From the NCBI GenBank assembly GCA_963422285.2, contig OY729419.2:1116001-1180000 (forward strand): a stretch of 64,000 nt of DNA. Direction: 5' to 3'. This DNA is from VXYL01 sp963422285. Lineage in GTDB: Bacteria > Pseudomonadota > Gammaproteobacteria > Pseudomonadales > Azotimanducaceae. Under the pieces are notes generated by a model that worked only from the letters and a program-made list of their open reading frames with translations, was not told the DNA's origin and ran no database searches. Position numbers and translations under genes: made by a program. Shown here piece by piece: positions 17,852 to 25,900 of the stretch (position 1 is its first letter; the number at the start of each line of letters is the position of its first letter).

Positions 17852-18463
17852 ATGACCATCAAGCTCTACCACTGCACCCGCGCCCGCTCCATGCGTCCGC
17901 TGTGGACGTTGGAGGAGATGGGCCTCGACTACGAGCTCGTCACCATGCCGTTCCCGCCACGCTACCTGCGCAAGGAGTATCTCTCGGTGAACCCGCTGGG
18001 CACCGTACCCGCCTTGGTGGACGGCGATCTCACGATGACGGAGTCCGCCGGCATCTGCCAGTATCTGGTGGACAGGTACGGTCCGACCGACCTCGCCGTC
18101 GGCAAGGACGAGGCCGACTACGGCTACTACCTCAATTGGCTGCACCGCAGCGACGCCACTCTGACCTTCCCCCAGACCCTCGTGTTGCGCTACACCCGCC
18201 TGGAACCAGAGCAAACCCGCAATCCCCAGGTGGCCAGCGACTACCGCAAGTGGTTCCTGCACCGCATGAGGAGCGTCGAGCGAGCCCTCGAAGACCGCGA
18301 ATACCTGTGCTCCGGCCGCTTTACCATCGCCGACATCTGCATCGTCTACTGCGTCGTGCTGGCGGACTCGCTGGATATCGAGGAAGTATTCACACCGAAT
18401 GTGAAGCGGTATTGGGATTCGATCACCCAACGGCCGGCGTACAAGAAGACCTTCGATATCTAG
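17852..18463 (+). CDS. Glutathione S-transferase family protein
   Basis: A 203-residue two-domain GST. The thioredoxin-like N-terminal domain has YHCTRARSMRPLWTLEEMGL, with Ser in the SMR position near the catalytic site, then NPLGTVPALVDGDLTMTESAGICQYL, the glutathione-binding VPxL plus ESxAI. The C-terminal helical domain ends with FTIADICIVYCVVLADSL, including the conserved N-capping Asp. A GAGG ribosome-binding site precedes the ATG. Its substrate is unknown; GSTs of this shape often serve small-molecule catabolism. Confidence 0.93.
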   Translation: MTIKLYHCTRARSMRPLWTLEEMGLDYELVTMPFPPRYLRKEYLSVNPLGTVPALVDGDLTMTESAGICQYLVDRYGPTDLAVGKDEADYGYYLNWLHRSDATLTFPQTLVLRYTRLEPEQTRNPQVASDYRKWFLHRMRSVERALEDREYLCSGRFTIADICIVYCVVLADSLDIEEVFTPNVKRYWDSITQRPAYKKTFDI

Positions 18464-18783
18464 TCTGCGGCGGGGGCGCGTACCCGGTCGAGCTGTTCGT
18501 CGCCGGTTTCGCATTCGATGATCCAGGCCCCACCGTCCGCATTTCTTGCAGAAGCGCCGACAGGCGCTGGCTGTCCCGCCCCAACTTCAGCACGTTCTGA
18601 CCGTGGAGCGGCAGCGTATATTCCTCTGGCGGACCTCGCTCGATGCTTTTTGTCCGACACTTGCGGTACCGGCAGCGGAGTGCCGGCTATTGCTGTCGCG
18701 GATGTAGACGCGGCAGGTCGTGTTCGCAGCCCGCTCCTCGCGCAAACGTGTTCAAATAGGCAAATTGTCCAAGGGAGCAGCCA
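18464..18783. other. Intergenic, no supported gene
   Basis: About 320 bases. Short open frames are seen on both strands without recognisable content. A GGGAG ribosome-binding site for the next gene lies at its right end. Confidence 0.45.
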
Positions 18784-19572
18784 ATGGCCTACGAAGAAAT
18801 CCTCACCGAAACCCAAGGTCGGGTCGGCGTCATCCGCCTCAACCGCCCGCATAAGCTGAACGCTTGGACGGATGCCATGTCCGCCGAAATCATGGGCCAG
18901 ATGGCGGCCTGGAACGACGACGACGGCATCGGCGCCATCGTCCTGACCGGCGAGGGACGGGCGTTCTGCGCCGGCGCGGATATCGGCAACTTCGCCCAGC
19001 GCGTGGAGACCAACCGTCAAGGCCAGGGCGAGGCCCTGGGCCGGGGCGGCGGCAACATGACCCACTTCATTCGCCAATCCAAGCCCACGGTGGCAGCCGT
19101 CAACGGCTACGCGGTAGGCGTTGGCCTAACCATGATCCTGCCTTGCGACGTGCGCATCGCCTCCACCAACGCCAACCTGAGCATCCGCTTCATCAAGATG
19201 GGGCTGATGCCGGAACTCGGCTCCACCCACCTGCTCGCCCATCTCATCGGCCTCGGCAACGCCACCGAGATGTGCCTCACCGGACGCATGGTGCCCGCCG
19301 ACGAAGCCCAGCGGATGGGCTTGGTGACCGCGGTGACGGAACCCGACGAACTGATGGCGACAGCGCTTGCCAAGGCCGAGGAGATCGCCAACAACCCCAC
19401 CCGGGCGGTGATGATGATCAAGGAGCTGCTGCGCAAGAACCCCATGGACGGCGACCTAGAAGCAGTGATGGAACGCGAAGGCCTGCGCGACCAGATCGCC
19501 CGCCGGCTGCCGGATCACGCCGAAGCAGTGGCGGCGTTCTTGGAAAAGCGCGAGGCGCAATTCAACCGCTGA
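18784..19572 (+). CDS. Enoyl-CoA hydratase/isomerase family protein
   Basis: A 262-residue standard-length crotonase. The oxyanion-hole segments are AIVLTGEGRAFCAGADIGNF and AAVNGYAVGVGLTMILPCDVRIAS, and the helix FIKMGLMPELGSTHLL carries one Glu in the place typical of isomerases and dehydratases (the usual first Glu position is a Gly/Val, so true hydratase activity is doubtful). It is shorter than the two roughly 300-residue crotonase paralogs elsewhere in the window and belongs to a different subgroup. Confidence 0.9.
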   Translation: MAYEEILTETQGRVGVIRLNRPHKLNAWTDAMSAEIMGQMAAWNDDDGIGAIVLTGEGRAFCAGADIGNFAQRVETNRQGQGEALGRGGGNMTHFIRQSKPTVAAVNGYAVGVGLTMILPCDVRIASTNANLSIRFIKMGLMPELGSTHLLAHLIGLGNATEMCLTGRMVPADEAQRMGLVTAVTEPDELMATALAKAEEIANNPTRAVMMIKELLRKNPMDGDLEAVMEREGLRDQIARRLPDHAEAVAAFLEKREAQFNR

Positions 19573-19632
19573 CGAGCAGGCCCGCCGGGCTCGTTCGCGC
19601 GGCGGGCCTGCTTCGACTGCGGATTTCGGGGC

Positions 19633-19775
19633 CGGGCAGCGGCTCGGTTCGAATCCGCGTCGTCATGCTGCATCGCGCAACCACAGATGCAAAGGCATGA
19701 GACGGCATCGAATGCCACATGCAGCGGCATCCGCAGTGGCGCGATTTATCCAAAGTCGAACTGAGCCGCTACCCG
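19633..19775. repeat. Dispersed repeat with terminal inverted repeats, copy 1
   Basis: A 143-base noncoding element whose ends are near-perfect inverted repeats: CGGGCAGCGGCTCGGTTCGA on the left, and on the right the reverse complement of CGGGTAGCGGCTCAGTTCGA. The internal part (GCATCGAATGCC, GGCATCCGCAG, ATCCAAAGTCGAA) matches copy 2 at 31127-31270. It has no coding capacity and resembles a MITE or palindromic bacterial repeat. Confidence 0.8.
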
Positions 19776-20023
19776 AGGCGGTCGGCCCACGGGTTGGAAG
19801 CGGTCGTCAGCCGGCTGGCGACCTTGCAGGAGGTATAGGAACGCCTGATGAACGCCGACCGCCGCGCTCCAGGCGATTCAGCGCGGTGCGCAACGAGAGC
19901 AGCGAGGCTACTTGCTGGAGCAGACGGCCATCACCGAATTGGCGGCATGGATACCGCAACACGGCGAAGCGCAGACGCGCCCGGAGTGCGCGCCAAGCGG
20001 CCGGACGCCGCGCTTCTCCTTGC

Positions 20024-21208
20024 TCAGCCCGACGGCAGCGGTTCCGCGCCGCGCTCCAGGATCGACAGGTGGGCCCGATACGCAAAGATTCGTCCCCGCA
20101 GCCGTCCGGTAACCTCCTGGACGATGCCGAGTCGCTCCAAGTGGGCGACGGACTTCGCCACGGTAGGGGGAGAGATGCCGAGCCGTCGGGCAGATCTCGG
20201 AATCGAGACGAGAGGCGTCTCCTGAAGCAGTTGGTGGACGCGCAAGGCGGAAGCGGCCGGACGGCCCAAGGCTTCGATGCGTTGGCGATCCTCGTCGAAG
20301 AGGTGCAAAAGCTCGACGGCAGTATCCGCCGCCTGCCGGGAAGTTTCGACGACGCCCGCTAGAAAGAAATGCAGCCATGCCTCCCAGTCGCCCTGCGTGC
20401 GCACCGCTTGCAGCCGTGCGTAGTACTCGTCGCGACGGGCCTTGAAATAGAGGCTCAGGTACAGCAAAGGCTCGCTCAGAATGTCGCGGGCGCACAACAG
20501 CAGGGTTATCAGCAACCGCCCCAAGCGACCGTTGCCGTCCAGGAACGGGTGGATGGTCTCGAATTGCACGTGGACCAATCCCACCTTGACCAAGAAAGGC
20601 ATGGCGGACGTCGGCGCGTGGATGAACTTCTCCAAGTCCGACATCAATTCCGCCACTTGCTCTGGCGGCGGCGGCACGAAGTACGCATTGCCGGGCCGGG
20701 TGCCGCCGATCCAGTTCTGGGAACGCCGGAACTCGCCGGGTTCGGCCATTCCGCCGCGACCTTGCCGCATGAGTTTCTGATGCACTTCGCGGATGAGGCG
20801 AACCGAGACCGGCAGACCCCCACGCAGACGCTCCAAGCCGTGATGCATGGCGTCTACATAGTTCGAGACCTCCTGAACATCGGTGTCGATGGGCGCACCG
20901 GGGATATCGGCGCTCTCGTGGCGCAGCAGGTCCGACAGGGATGACTGGGTGCCTTCGATTTGGGACGACAGCAAGGCCTCCTTTCGGACATATGTGTACA
21001 GGAACAGCCTGTCGCCCGGGAGCACCGAACCGACGCCTTCAAGGCGTCCGATTGCCCGGTTGGCCACTTCGAGGAGATCGTAGAACGCCTCGATCCGGAC
21101 TGGCGGAACAGGCGGCAAGGGCGGCGGCACGAACGCCTCGACCGGTACTCCCACGGTGGAGACCAAGACCTTGCGTCCGAGGCGTGGGTTCCCACGCTTG
21201 GCGAACAT
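20024..21208 (-). CDS. Fic family protein (predicted AMP transferase) with C-terminal winged helix
   Basis: A 394-residue Fic protein. The active-site motif HPFLDGNGRLGR (about residue 220) is complete, including the catalytic His. An N-terminal SSQIEGTQSS (about residue 85) matches the inhibitory helix (S/T)xxxE(G/N) in class II Fic proteins, whose Glu blocks ATP. PPPPEQVAELMSDLE forms the flap region. The C-terminal 80 residues (SIPRSARRLGISPPTVAKSV) form a winged helix-turn-helix. These proteins transfer AMP to target proteins and can bind DNA; here the A/T-rich half sites just upstream suggest autoregulation. Confidence 0.93.
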   Translation of the reverse strand: MFAKRGNPRLGRKVLVSTVGVPVEAFVPPPLPPVPPVRIEAFYDLLEVANRAIGRLEGVGSVLPGDRLFLYTYVRKEALLSSQIEGTQSSLSDLLRHESADIPGAPIDTDVQEVSNYVDAMHHGLERLRGGLPVSVRLIREVHQKLMRQGRGGMAEPGEFRRSQNWIGGTRPGNAYFVPPPPEQVAELMSDLEKFIHAPTSAMPFLVKVGLVHVQFETIHPFLDGNGRLGRLLITLLLCARDILSEPLLYLSLYFKARRDEYYARLQAVRTQGDWEAWLHFFLAGVVETSRQAADTAVELLHLFDEDRQRIEALGRPAASALRVHQLLQETPLVSIPRSARRLGISPPTVAKSVAHLERLGIVQEVTGRLRGRIFAYRAHLSILERGAEPLPSG

Positions 21209-21226
21209 CGTCCCAACCTCCAGCAG

Positions 21227-21290
21227 CCTAAGAAAGAGATGTTTCGCTAGCTCCAGCCTTAAGAAAGCATATCAGCTTTTCATTTCTTAA
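21227..21290 (-). promoter_or_regulatory. Repeated TAAGAAA half-sites upstream of the Fic gene
   Basis: Three similar half-sites lie just upstream of the Fic start: CCTAAGAAAG at 21227, TTAAGAAA at 21259 and, inverted, TTTCTTAA at 21283. The last two make an 8-base perfect dyad. Their spacing and A/T-rich setting suggest an operator, perhaps for the winged helix in the Fic protein itself. This is inference. Confidence 0.4.
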
Positions 21291-21415
21291 AGAATGGCCC
21301 GGCCGGCATCTGCTGCAGATTTCCCGGACAGACAATGGGCACCGGCGGCGACTTCTGGTACAAAGCGCACGATGGTGTTCCGGTTCGAGAGGCAGCCAAC
21401 GCTTCAGGAGTCAAC

Positions 21416-22249
21416 ATGACAACGCTGCAACGCTTGCGGCCAGCGCGTCCTGCCCTGCTGCTGATCGTCCTTTCGCTCTGCGCCTGCACGACCAGCCCCA
21501 CCGGGCGCAGCCAACTGCTGCTGATTTCGCCGCAGGCGGCCATCGCGCATTCCGCGACAGCCTACTTGGCCACGGTGCGGCAACTCGATGAGGACAACAA
21601 ACTCCTGGATGATCCCTTGCTGGCGGATCGCGTCCAAGGGGTGGCCGGCCGGGTGGTCGCCGAGGCCGTTGCGCGGTATCCCCGCACGGCGCGATGGGAT
21701 TGGAGCGTCGCCCTCATCGACGACCCCGAAACGGTCAACGCTTGGTGCATGGCCGGAGGCAGGATGGGGGTTTACAACGGCCTGTTCGAGACGCTGCAGC
21801 TCACCGACGACGAGTTCGCGCACATTATGGGTCACGAAGTCGCCCACGCCATTGCGAACCATACGGCTGAGAGGATGTCGGTCGCCCTAGCTGCCCAAGT
21901 GGGGCTTGTTGCCGTAGCGGCCGCCGTCGACGCGGACGACGAGAATGCTCTCCAAGGTGCCGCCCTAGCTGCGCAACTGGCGATTGCGCTTCCCAACAGC
22001 CGCGTAGCCGAATCCGAGGCGGATCGGATCGGCATCGAACTCGCTGCTCGGGCCGGCTACGATCCGGCTGCCGCGGTCTCATTGTGGCGCAAGATGGAAG
22101 AGCACGGCGGCGCCGGACTGCCGCAATTCCTCAGTACGCACCCGAATCCGGCCAACCGCCGTCGGACACTGGCCGCGCTGGCTCCGGAGATGCGTGAACT
22201 CATGCCGGACACGCCGCGCCAACCCCATCCGGTGACGATGCTGCGCTAG
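21416..22249 (+). CDS. M48-type zinc metallopeptidase, predicted lipoprotein
   Basis: A 277-residue protein with a lipoprotein signal (LLLIVLSLCACTTSP, Cys at about 23), so it is probably anchored in the envelope. The zinc motif HEVAHAIANH is complete, and the distal ligand Glu lies in SRVAESEADRIG. It resembles the BepA/LoiP (YcaL, YfgC) group that degrades misassembled outer-membrane proteins. The start MTTLQRLRP was chosen because it precedes the signal peptide. It is monocistronic. Confidence 0.92.
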   Translation: MTTLQRLRPARPALLLIVLSLCACTTSPTGRSQLLLISPQAAIAHSATAYLATVRQLDEDNKLLDDPLLADRVQGVAGRVVAEAVARYPRTARWDWSVALIDDPETVNAWCMAGGRMGVYNGLFETLQLTDDEFAHIMGHEVAHAIANHTAERMSVALAAQVGLVAVAAAVDADDENALQGAALAAQLAIALPNSRVAESEADRIGIELAARAGYDPAAAVSLWRKMEEHGGAGLPQFLSTHPNPANRRRTLAALAPEMRELMPDTPRQPHPVTMLR

Positions 22250-22468
22250 CCGCATCCGAACATCCCGTCTGGTTGCCGGAGCGGCGAATCTGCTGGCCGT
22301 CTCCGGTGCGTCGCAGATGGCGAGTTCGTCTGCCGACATCCGAAGCTTTTCGCCGCGAGAGTCGGCATCGTGCGGGTCATCATCCAATGCAGCTTGTCGC
22401 CGTCCGGGTTTCCACAGCGACAGGCGCACCGCAAATGAAGGGAACTGTACGATAGCGCCCGCGCACTC

Positions 22469-22747
22469 TTAACTGTCGGCGCCCCGCTGCCGTTCGATCT
22501 CCCGCCTGAACCGTTCCTTCCTGGCGCGAATCCGAAGGCCAATCAGCGTTTCCTCGATCCACTCGCCAGTGTTCTTTGCACGGAACGTGAAGTACCAGTT
22601 GAATGCGATATAGACCGAGATAGAACCAGTCATCAGAAGTTCCTCGTCGGCAAGATGTCTCCAGTTTTCAACCGTTAGAAAGGTGACGAAGACTGTGGCG
22701 GCCACATTGAGGGCGACCGCAAGAGTCCAAACCAATCCCTTGCGCAT
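22469..22747 (-). CDS. Small membrane protein, unknown
   Basis: A 92-residue protein with two hydrophobic helices (WTLAVALNVAATVFVTFLTV and TGSISVYIAFNWYFTF) and a strongly basic C-terminal helix. It overlaps the end of the neighbouring DUF6804-like gene by 80 bases, and the two are probably cotranscribed. I do not know its function. Confidence 0.55.
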   Translation of the reverse strand: MRKGLVWTLAVALNVAATVFVTFLTVENWRHLADEELLMTGSISVYIAFNWYFTFRAKNTGEWIEETLIGLRIRARKERFRREIERQRGADS

Positions 22748-23057
22748 CACCGCCGCGTCCACCAGAATGGCCGACCAGCGCAGCCGCCGCAGCCAAGTTC
22801 AGCACGGCCCACATCCCTTTCGTCAAATGGACGGGAATCAGAGGGTTGTAGAGAACCGCGACAATCGCAAGGTCCCCGGCCCAGCCGTCCAACCTCCTGC
22901 GCCGACTCCACTGCCGGTAGGCGAGGAACGCGCTCGCGCCGCAGACGCAGATTCGCAGCAAAGTGTAGTAGCCGTAGGGCCACGGCAAGATTGCGACCAC
23001 CAGCAGGGCGGCTGGCGCGAGCCAGAGGACGGGGTAGGCCTGATTTTCCTCGCTCAT
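22668..23057 (-). CDS. DUF6804-like membrane protein
   Basis: A 129-residue protein with two to three hydrophobic helices and the family phrases LPWPYGYYTLLR and NPLIPVHLTKGMWAVLN. The last 25 residues (Gly/Arg-rich) overlap the next gene and look out of frame, so the true C-terminus may be near residue 100. Function unknown. Confidence 0.7.
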   Translation of the reverse strand: MSEENQAYPVLWLAPAALLVVAILPWPYGYYTLLRICVCGASAFLAYRQWSRRRRLDGWAGDLAIVAVLYNPLIPVHLTKGMWAVLNLAAAAALVGHSGGRGGDAQGIGLDSCGRPQCGRHSLRHLSNG

Positions 23058-23370
23058 CGATCAGCCGTCCTCAGGACTTTGGCGACCTGTACATGCACAC
23101 GGAAGGAACCGCAAGCGCGACGCTCATCGAGCGTCCGTCTTCAGGGTTTTGGCCCTACGCTCGCGTCGGGGCCAAAGCTGTGGCGGACGAGCATGTTGGC
23201 GATGTTGTCGTACCTGACCTTGGCGGGTGCGGCTTCCGCTTTCCGGTCGCGGGCGGGCACAAAGAACCCGCCGAACTCGACGGCCTTGCTGCACCCGCAC
23301 AAGCCCGGGTTGCAGAATGTCCGGCACCTTGTTCGGAAGGGATGCTGCCGAACTCGTGTCGGCGAGCTGC
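23058..23370. other. Intergenic with an unrecognised minus-strand open frame
   Basis: The minus strand at about 23141-23330 reads a protein-like stretch (FGGFFVPARDRK and VRYDNIANMLVRHSFGPDA) but with no start of its own. It is perhaps the tail of a lost gene. Two short similar stretches (TCGAGCGTCCGTC and related) are present. I cannot name it. Confidence 0.3.
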
Positions 23371-24765
23371 CTAATTCAGTATTCGGAAGTAGATGTAGAG
23401 GGCGCAGAGCACCGTCTGCGCGACGAAGATGCCCCCGATGCACCACGCTACCCAGTCCTTCGGGCGTACGCGAGGATCCATGCGTTTGCGCTGCATGTAC
23501 AGGGTGACGAAGCTCTGCACGGGCAGCATGAAGGCGCCGAAGGTGGCACCGAAAAGAACCAGCGGGATCGGGTTCTGGTAGGCGAAGTAGATGCCGGCGC
23601 TGACGAGCGGCATGACGATGATGTAGCCCGTGATCCACTTCTTGCGCAGCCCCAGGTTCTGGCGGGGAATGAACCCGAAGGTGACCAGGAGATCCGGAAA
23701 CGAGCGCGAACCGGCGCCGAGGCCGGACAGCGTGGTGGAAAAAAGAATGAAGAACGCGCCGATGGAGAACAGCCAGAACGACCATGGGCCGAGGGTGGAG
23801 GTGTACATGTTGGCCAGCACCTCGACGGTTTCCGTGCTCTCGGGCCGCAGATCGAGGCGGTGCAGCACGCCGGCGCCTAGAAAGTAGAACGCAAGCGTGG
23901 CGCAGGTGAGAATCGCCAGCGTCACCCACACATCCATCTGCACGACGCGGATCCAGCCCTTGGCGCGCCGCACCCAGCCAGGGTCGCTGCGGTCTCCGCC
24001 GACGAAGCTGGGGTAGCCCTTCTCCACGCACCAGTAGGTATAGGCGGCGATCTCGCTGGATGCGACGCCGGTGGCGCCGTACATGCCGATGGCCAGCACT
24101 AGGTATTCCAAGGGGAAGTCGAATTGCAGGCCGGCGACGACGTCGTCGAGCGTTGCCCGGTATTCGGTGGTCTGCATCAGCAAGGCGCAGACGATGGTGG
24201 CGAAGCTGAAGCTCATCACCATGACCACCAGGATCTTCTCGATCCGCCCGTAGCGGCCGGTCCAAAGCAGCAGCATGACGATTGCGGCGGCGATGATCGT
24301 CGCCCAGCCGCCGCCAAGACCGGGGAAGAGCGGATCGAGCAAGAGGCCGAGCGCCTGCCCGGCGCCGCCGATGATGCCGCCGGATGTCAGCAGGCCCGGA
24401 AAGAAGCCGATCAGCCCCAGCCAGATGGGCCAGGAAATGGGCTCCTTCCGACTGCCGTTCCTGCTTGGCACGGGAATCCTGCCCGGCATGCGGTTCAGGG
24501 TTCGCAGGTAGGTATCGCCCGTGGTCACCACGTAGCGGGCGAACTCGGCCTGGATCAGCGACTTGATCCAGCACGAGAACAGCACCCACCACAGCAGCAT
24601 GAACCCGGCCGCGGCGCCGAGACCGGCGGTGAGCAGAATCTCGCCCGAGCCGACGATGGAACCGGAAACCACGATGCCGGGGCCGAGGCTCTTCAGCCGG
24701 CCGGCCAGCGTGGTGGGCGGCTCTTGTACGCGGTCCGGCTGGATGGTGTAGGGATCGTCGCTCAT
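23371..24765 (-). CDS. Nramp-related transporter with variant metal site
   Basis: A 464-residue protein with about 11 membrane segments, related to divalent-metal Nramp transporters. In the first helix the metal-binding DPGN of canonical Nramp is absent: the sequence here is SLGPGIVVSGSIVGSGEILL. The sixth-helix segment (AIGMYGATGVASSEIAAYTY) likewise lacks the usual methionine-containing metal motif in recognisable form. It may carry a substrate other than Mn or Fe. The ATG (MSDDPYTIQPD) was chosen over an upstream basic extension. It is codirectional with the SDR gene upstream. Confidence 0.8.
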   Translation of the reverse strand: MSDDPYTIQPDRVQEPPTTLAGRLKSLGPGIVVSGSIVGSGEILLTAGLGAAAGFMLLWWVLFSCWIKSLIQAEFARYVVTTGDTYLRTLNRMPGRIPVPSRNGSRKEPISWPIWLGLIGFFPGLLTSGGIIGGAGQALGLLLDPLFPGLGGGWATIIAAAIVMLLLWTGRYGRIEKILVVMVMSFSFATIVCALLMQTTEYRATLDDVVAGLQFDFPLEYLVLAIGMYGATGVASSEIAAYTYWCVEKGYPSFVGGDRSDPGWVRRAKGWIRVVQMDVWVTLAILTCATLAFYFLGAGVLHRLDLRPESTETVEVLANMYTSTLGPWSFWLFSIGAFFILFSTTLSGLGAGSRSFPDLLVTFGFIPRQNLGLRKKWITGYIIVMPLVSAGIYFAYQNPIPLVLFGATFGAFMLPVQSFVTLYMQRKRMDPRVRPKDWVAWCIGGIFVAQTVLCALYIYFRILN

Positions 24766-24805
24766 GGGCGGTACTCGTTGGCAACGCCGGCCGGTTCGGC
24801 GAGCA

Positions 24806-25621
24806 TCAGTTGGGCCGCGGCGCTTCCATACCGATGTCGATGGGCGTTCGCTGGAACGCCTGCAGCGCTTCCAAGGTGTAGCGGATGCCACCGGTGGTTT
24901 CGCGTGGATCGCCGCTCACCAGCGCCAGCGCCGCTTCGGCCATGGCTGCCACGGGTTCCGCGGCATCGAGCATCTCCTGGCTGTACTTGCGCCCGAACAT
25001 CTGCCCCGGCGTGGCCACGAAGGTATCCGGCGACAGCGCGTTCACCGAAATACCGCTGTGGTACATCTCCGCCGCCAGACCGGTGGTGAAGCGCTCGATG
25101 GCGGCTTTCATCATGCCGTAGACGGCACCATCGTAGGAACGCTGGCCGGGCAACGGATGCATCGCGGCGCGGGAGGAGATATTCAGCACCGCTCCGCTGC
25201 CGCGCTCGATCATCCCCGGCAGGAGCAGCTGGCAGAGGTGGTAGGGCGCCTTGACGAGGATCTCGAACATGCGGTCGTAGTACCGCTCCGGGAAGTTCAC
25301 GGTGGCCCCCGGCATCAGGATCGCGGCGTTGTTCACCAGAATGTCCACATGGCCGTAGGCGTCGAGCGCTGCCGCCACCAGGTGTTCGCGTTCGGGCTTC
25401 TTCTGCAGGTTGGCGGCCACTGCCGTGGCTTCGCCTCCCGCCGCTCGGATGGCCTCGGCGACGCTGTGTATCGTACCCGGCAGCCGCTCGTCGCGCACCT
25501 CCACGGTGCGCGCCGTTACCACCGCCTTGGCCCCGGCGATGGCGAAACGCCGGGCGATGGCTTCGCCGATACCTCGCGACGAGCCGGTGACGATGGCCAC
25601 CTTGCCGTCCAGTTCGTTCAT
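24806..25621 (-). CDS. Short-chain dehydrogenase/reductase (SDR)
   Basis: A 271-residue classical SDR. Cofactor motif VTGSSRGIGEAIARRFA (TGxxxGIG) at the N-terminus, the VDILVNNAAI strand, a serine in LNISSRAAMH, and Tyr-x3-Lys in the form YGMMKAA make a complete catalytic set. An extended loop after the nucleotide-binding strand (VRDERLPGTIHSV) is common in larger SDRs and suggests NAD(P) plus a bulky alcohol. It is just upstream of the transporter gene and downstream of a rubredoxin. Confidence 0.92.
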   Translation of the reverse strand: MNELDGKVAIVTGSSRGIGEAIARRFAIAGAKAVVTARTVEVRDERLPGTIHSVAEAIRAAGGEATAVAANLQKKPEREHLVAAALDAYGHVDILVNNAAILMPGATVNFPERYYDRMFEILVKAPYHLCQLLLPGMIERGSGAVLNISSRAAMHPLPGQRSYDGAVYGMMKAAIERFTTGLAAEMYHSGISVNALSPDTFVATPGQMFGRKYSQEMLDAAEPVAAMAEAALALVSGDPRETTGGIRYTLEALQAFQRTPIDIGMEAPRPN

Positions 25622-25645
25622 GCCGCCCTCAAGCCGTGAACCGAA

Positions 25646-25822
25646 TTAGATTTCCACCATGTCGAAGTCGGACTTCGGGGTGGCGCACTCGGGGCACACC
25701 CAGTCCTCCGGGATGTCCTCCCAGCGGGTACCGGCGGCGATGCCTTCGTCGGGCAGCCCCTCCGCCTCGTGGTATATGAATCCGCAGGTCGCGCATTGCC
25801 ACTTTCTCATCTCGCTGCTCAT
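25646..25822 (-). CDS. Rubredoxin
   Basis: A 58-residue protein. Ligands are Cys-x2-Cys in WQCATCGFIYHEAEG and Cys-x2-Cys in DWVCPECATPKSDF, with the typical GLPDEGIAAGTRWEDIPEDW between them, binding a single iron. It serves as an electron carrier, often to alkane or aromatic oxygenases. It starts at ATG MSSEMRKW, with a second possible start four residues in. It lies 24 bases upstream of the SDR gene on the same strand, suggesting a shared transcript. Confidence 0.95.
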   Translation of the reverse strand: MSSEMRKWQCATCGFIYHEAEGLPDEGIAAGTRWEDIPEDWVCPECATPKSDFDMVEI

Positions 25823-25900
25823 CTCGTCTTCTCCTCGGGGTGAATGCCAGTTGGCGAAAGTGCTACCATGCCAGATCGCGCCCCTTGATGAACCCTGATT

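Noticed and set aside
19641..19660. GGTTCGAATCC looks like a tRNA T-arm
   Set aside because: No matching acceptor, D or anticodon arm surrounds it; it is part of the inverted end of the dispersed repeat.
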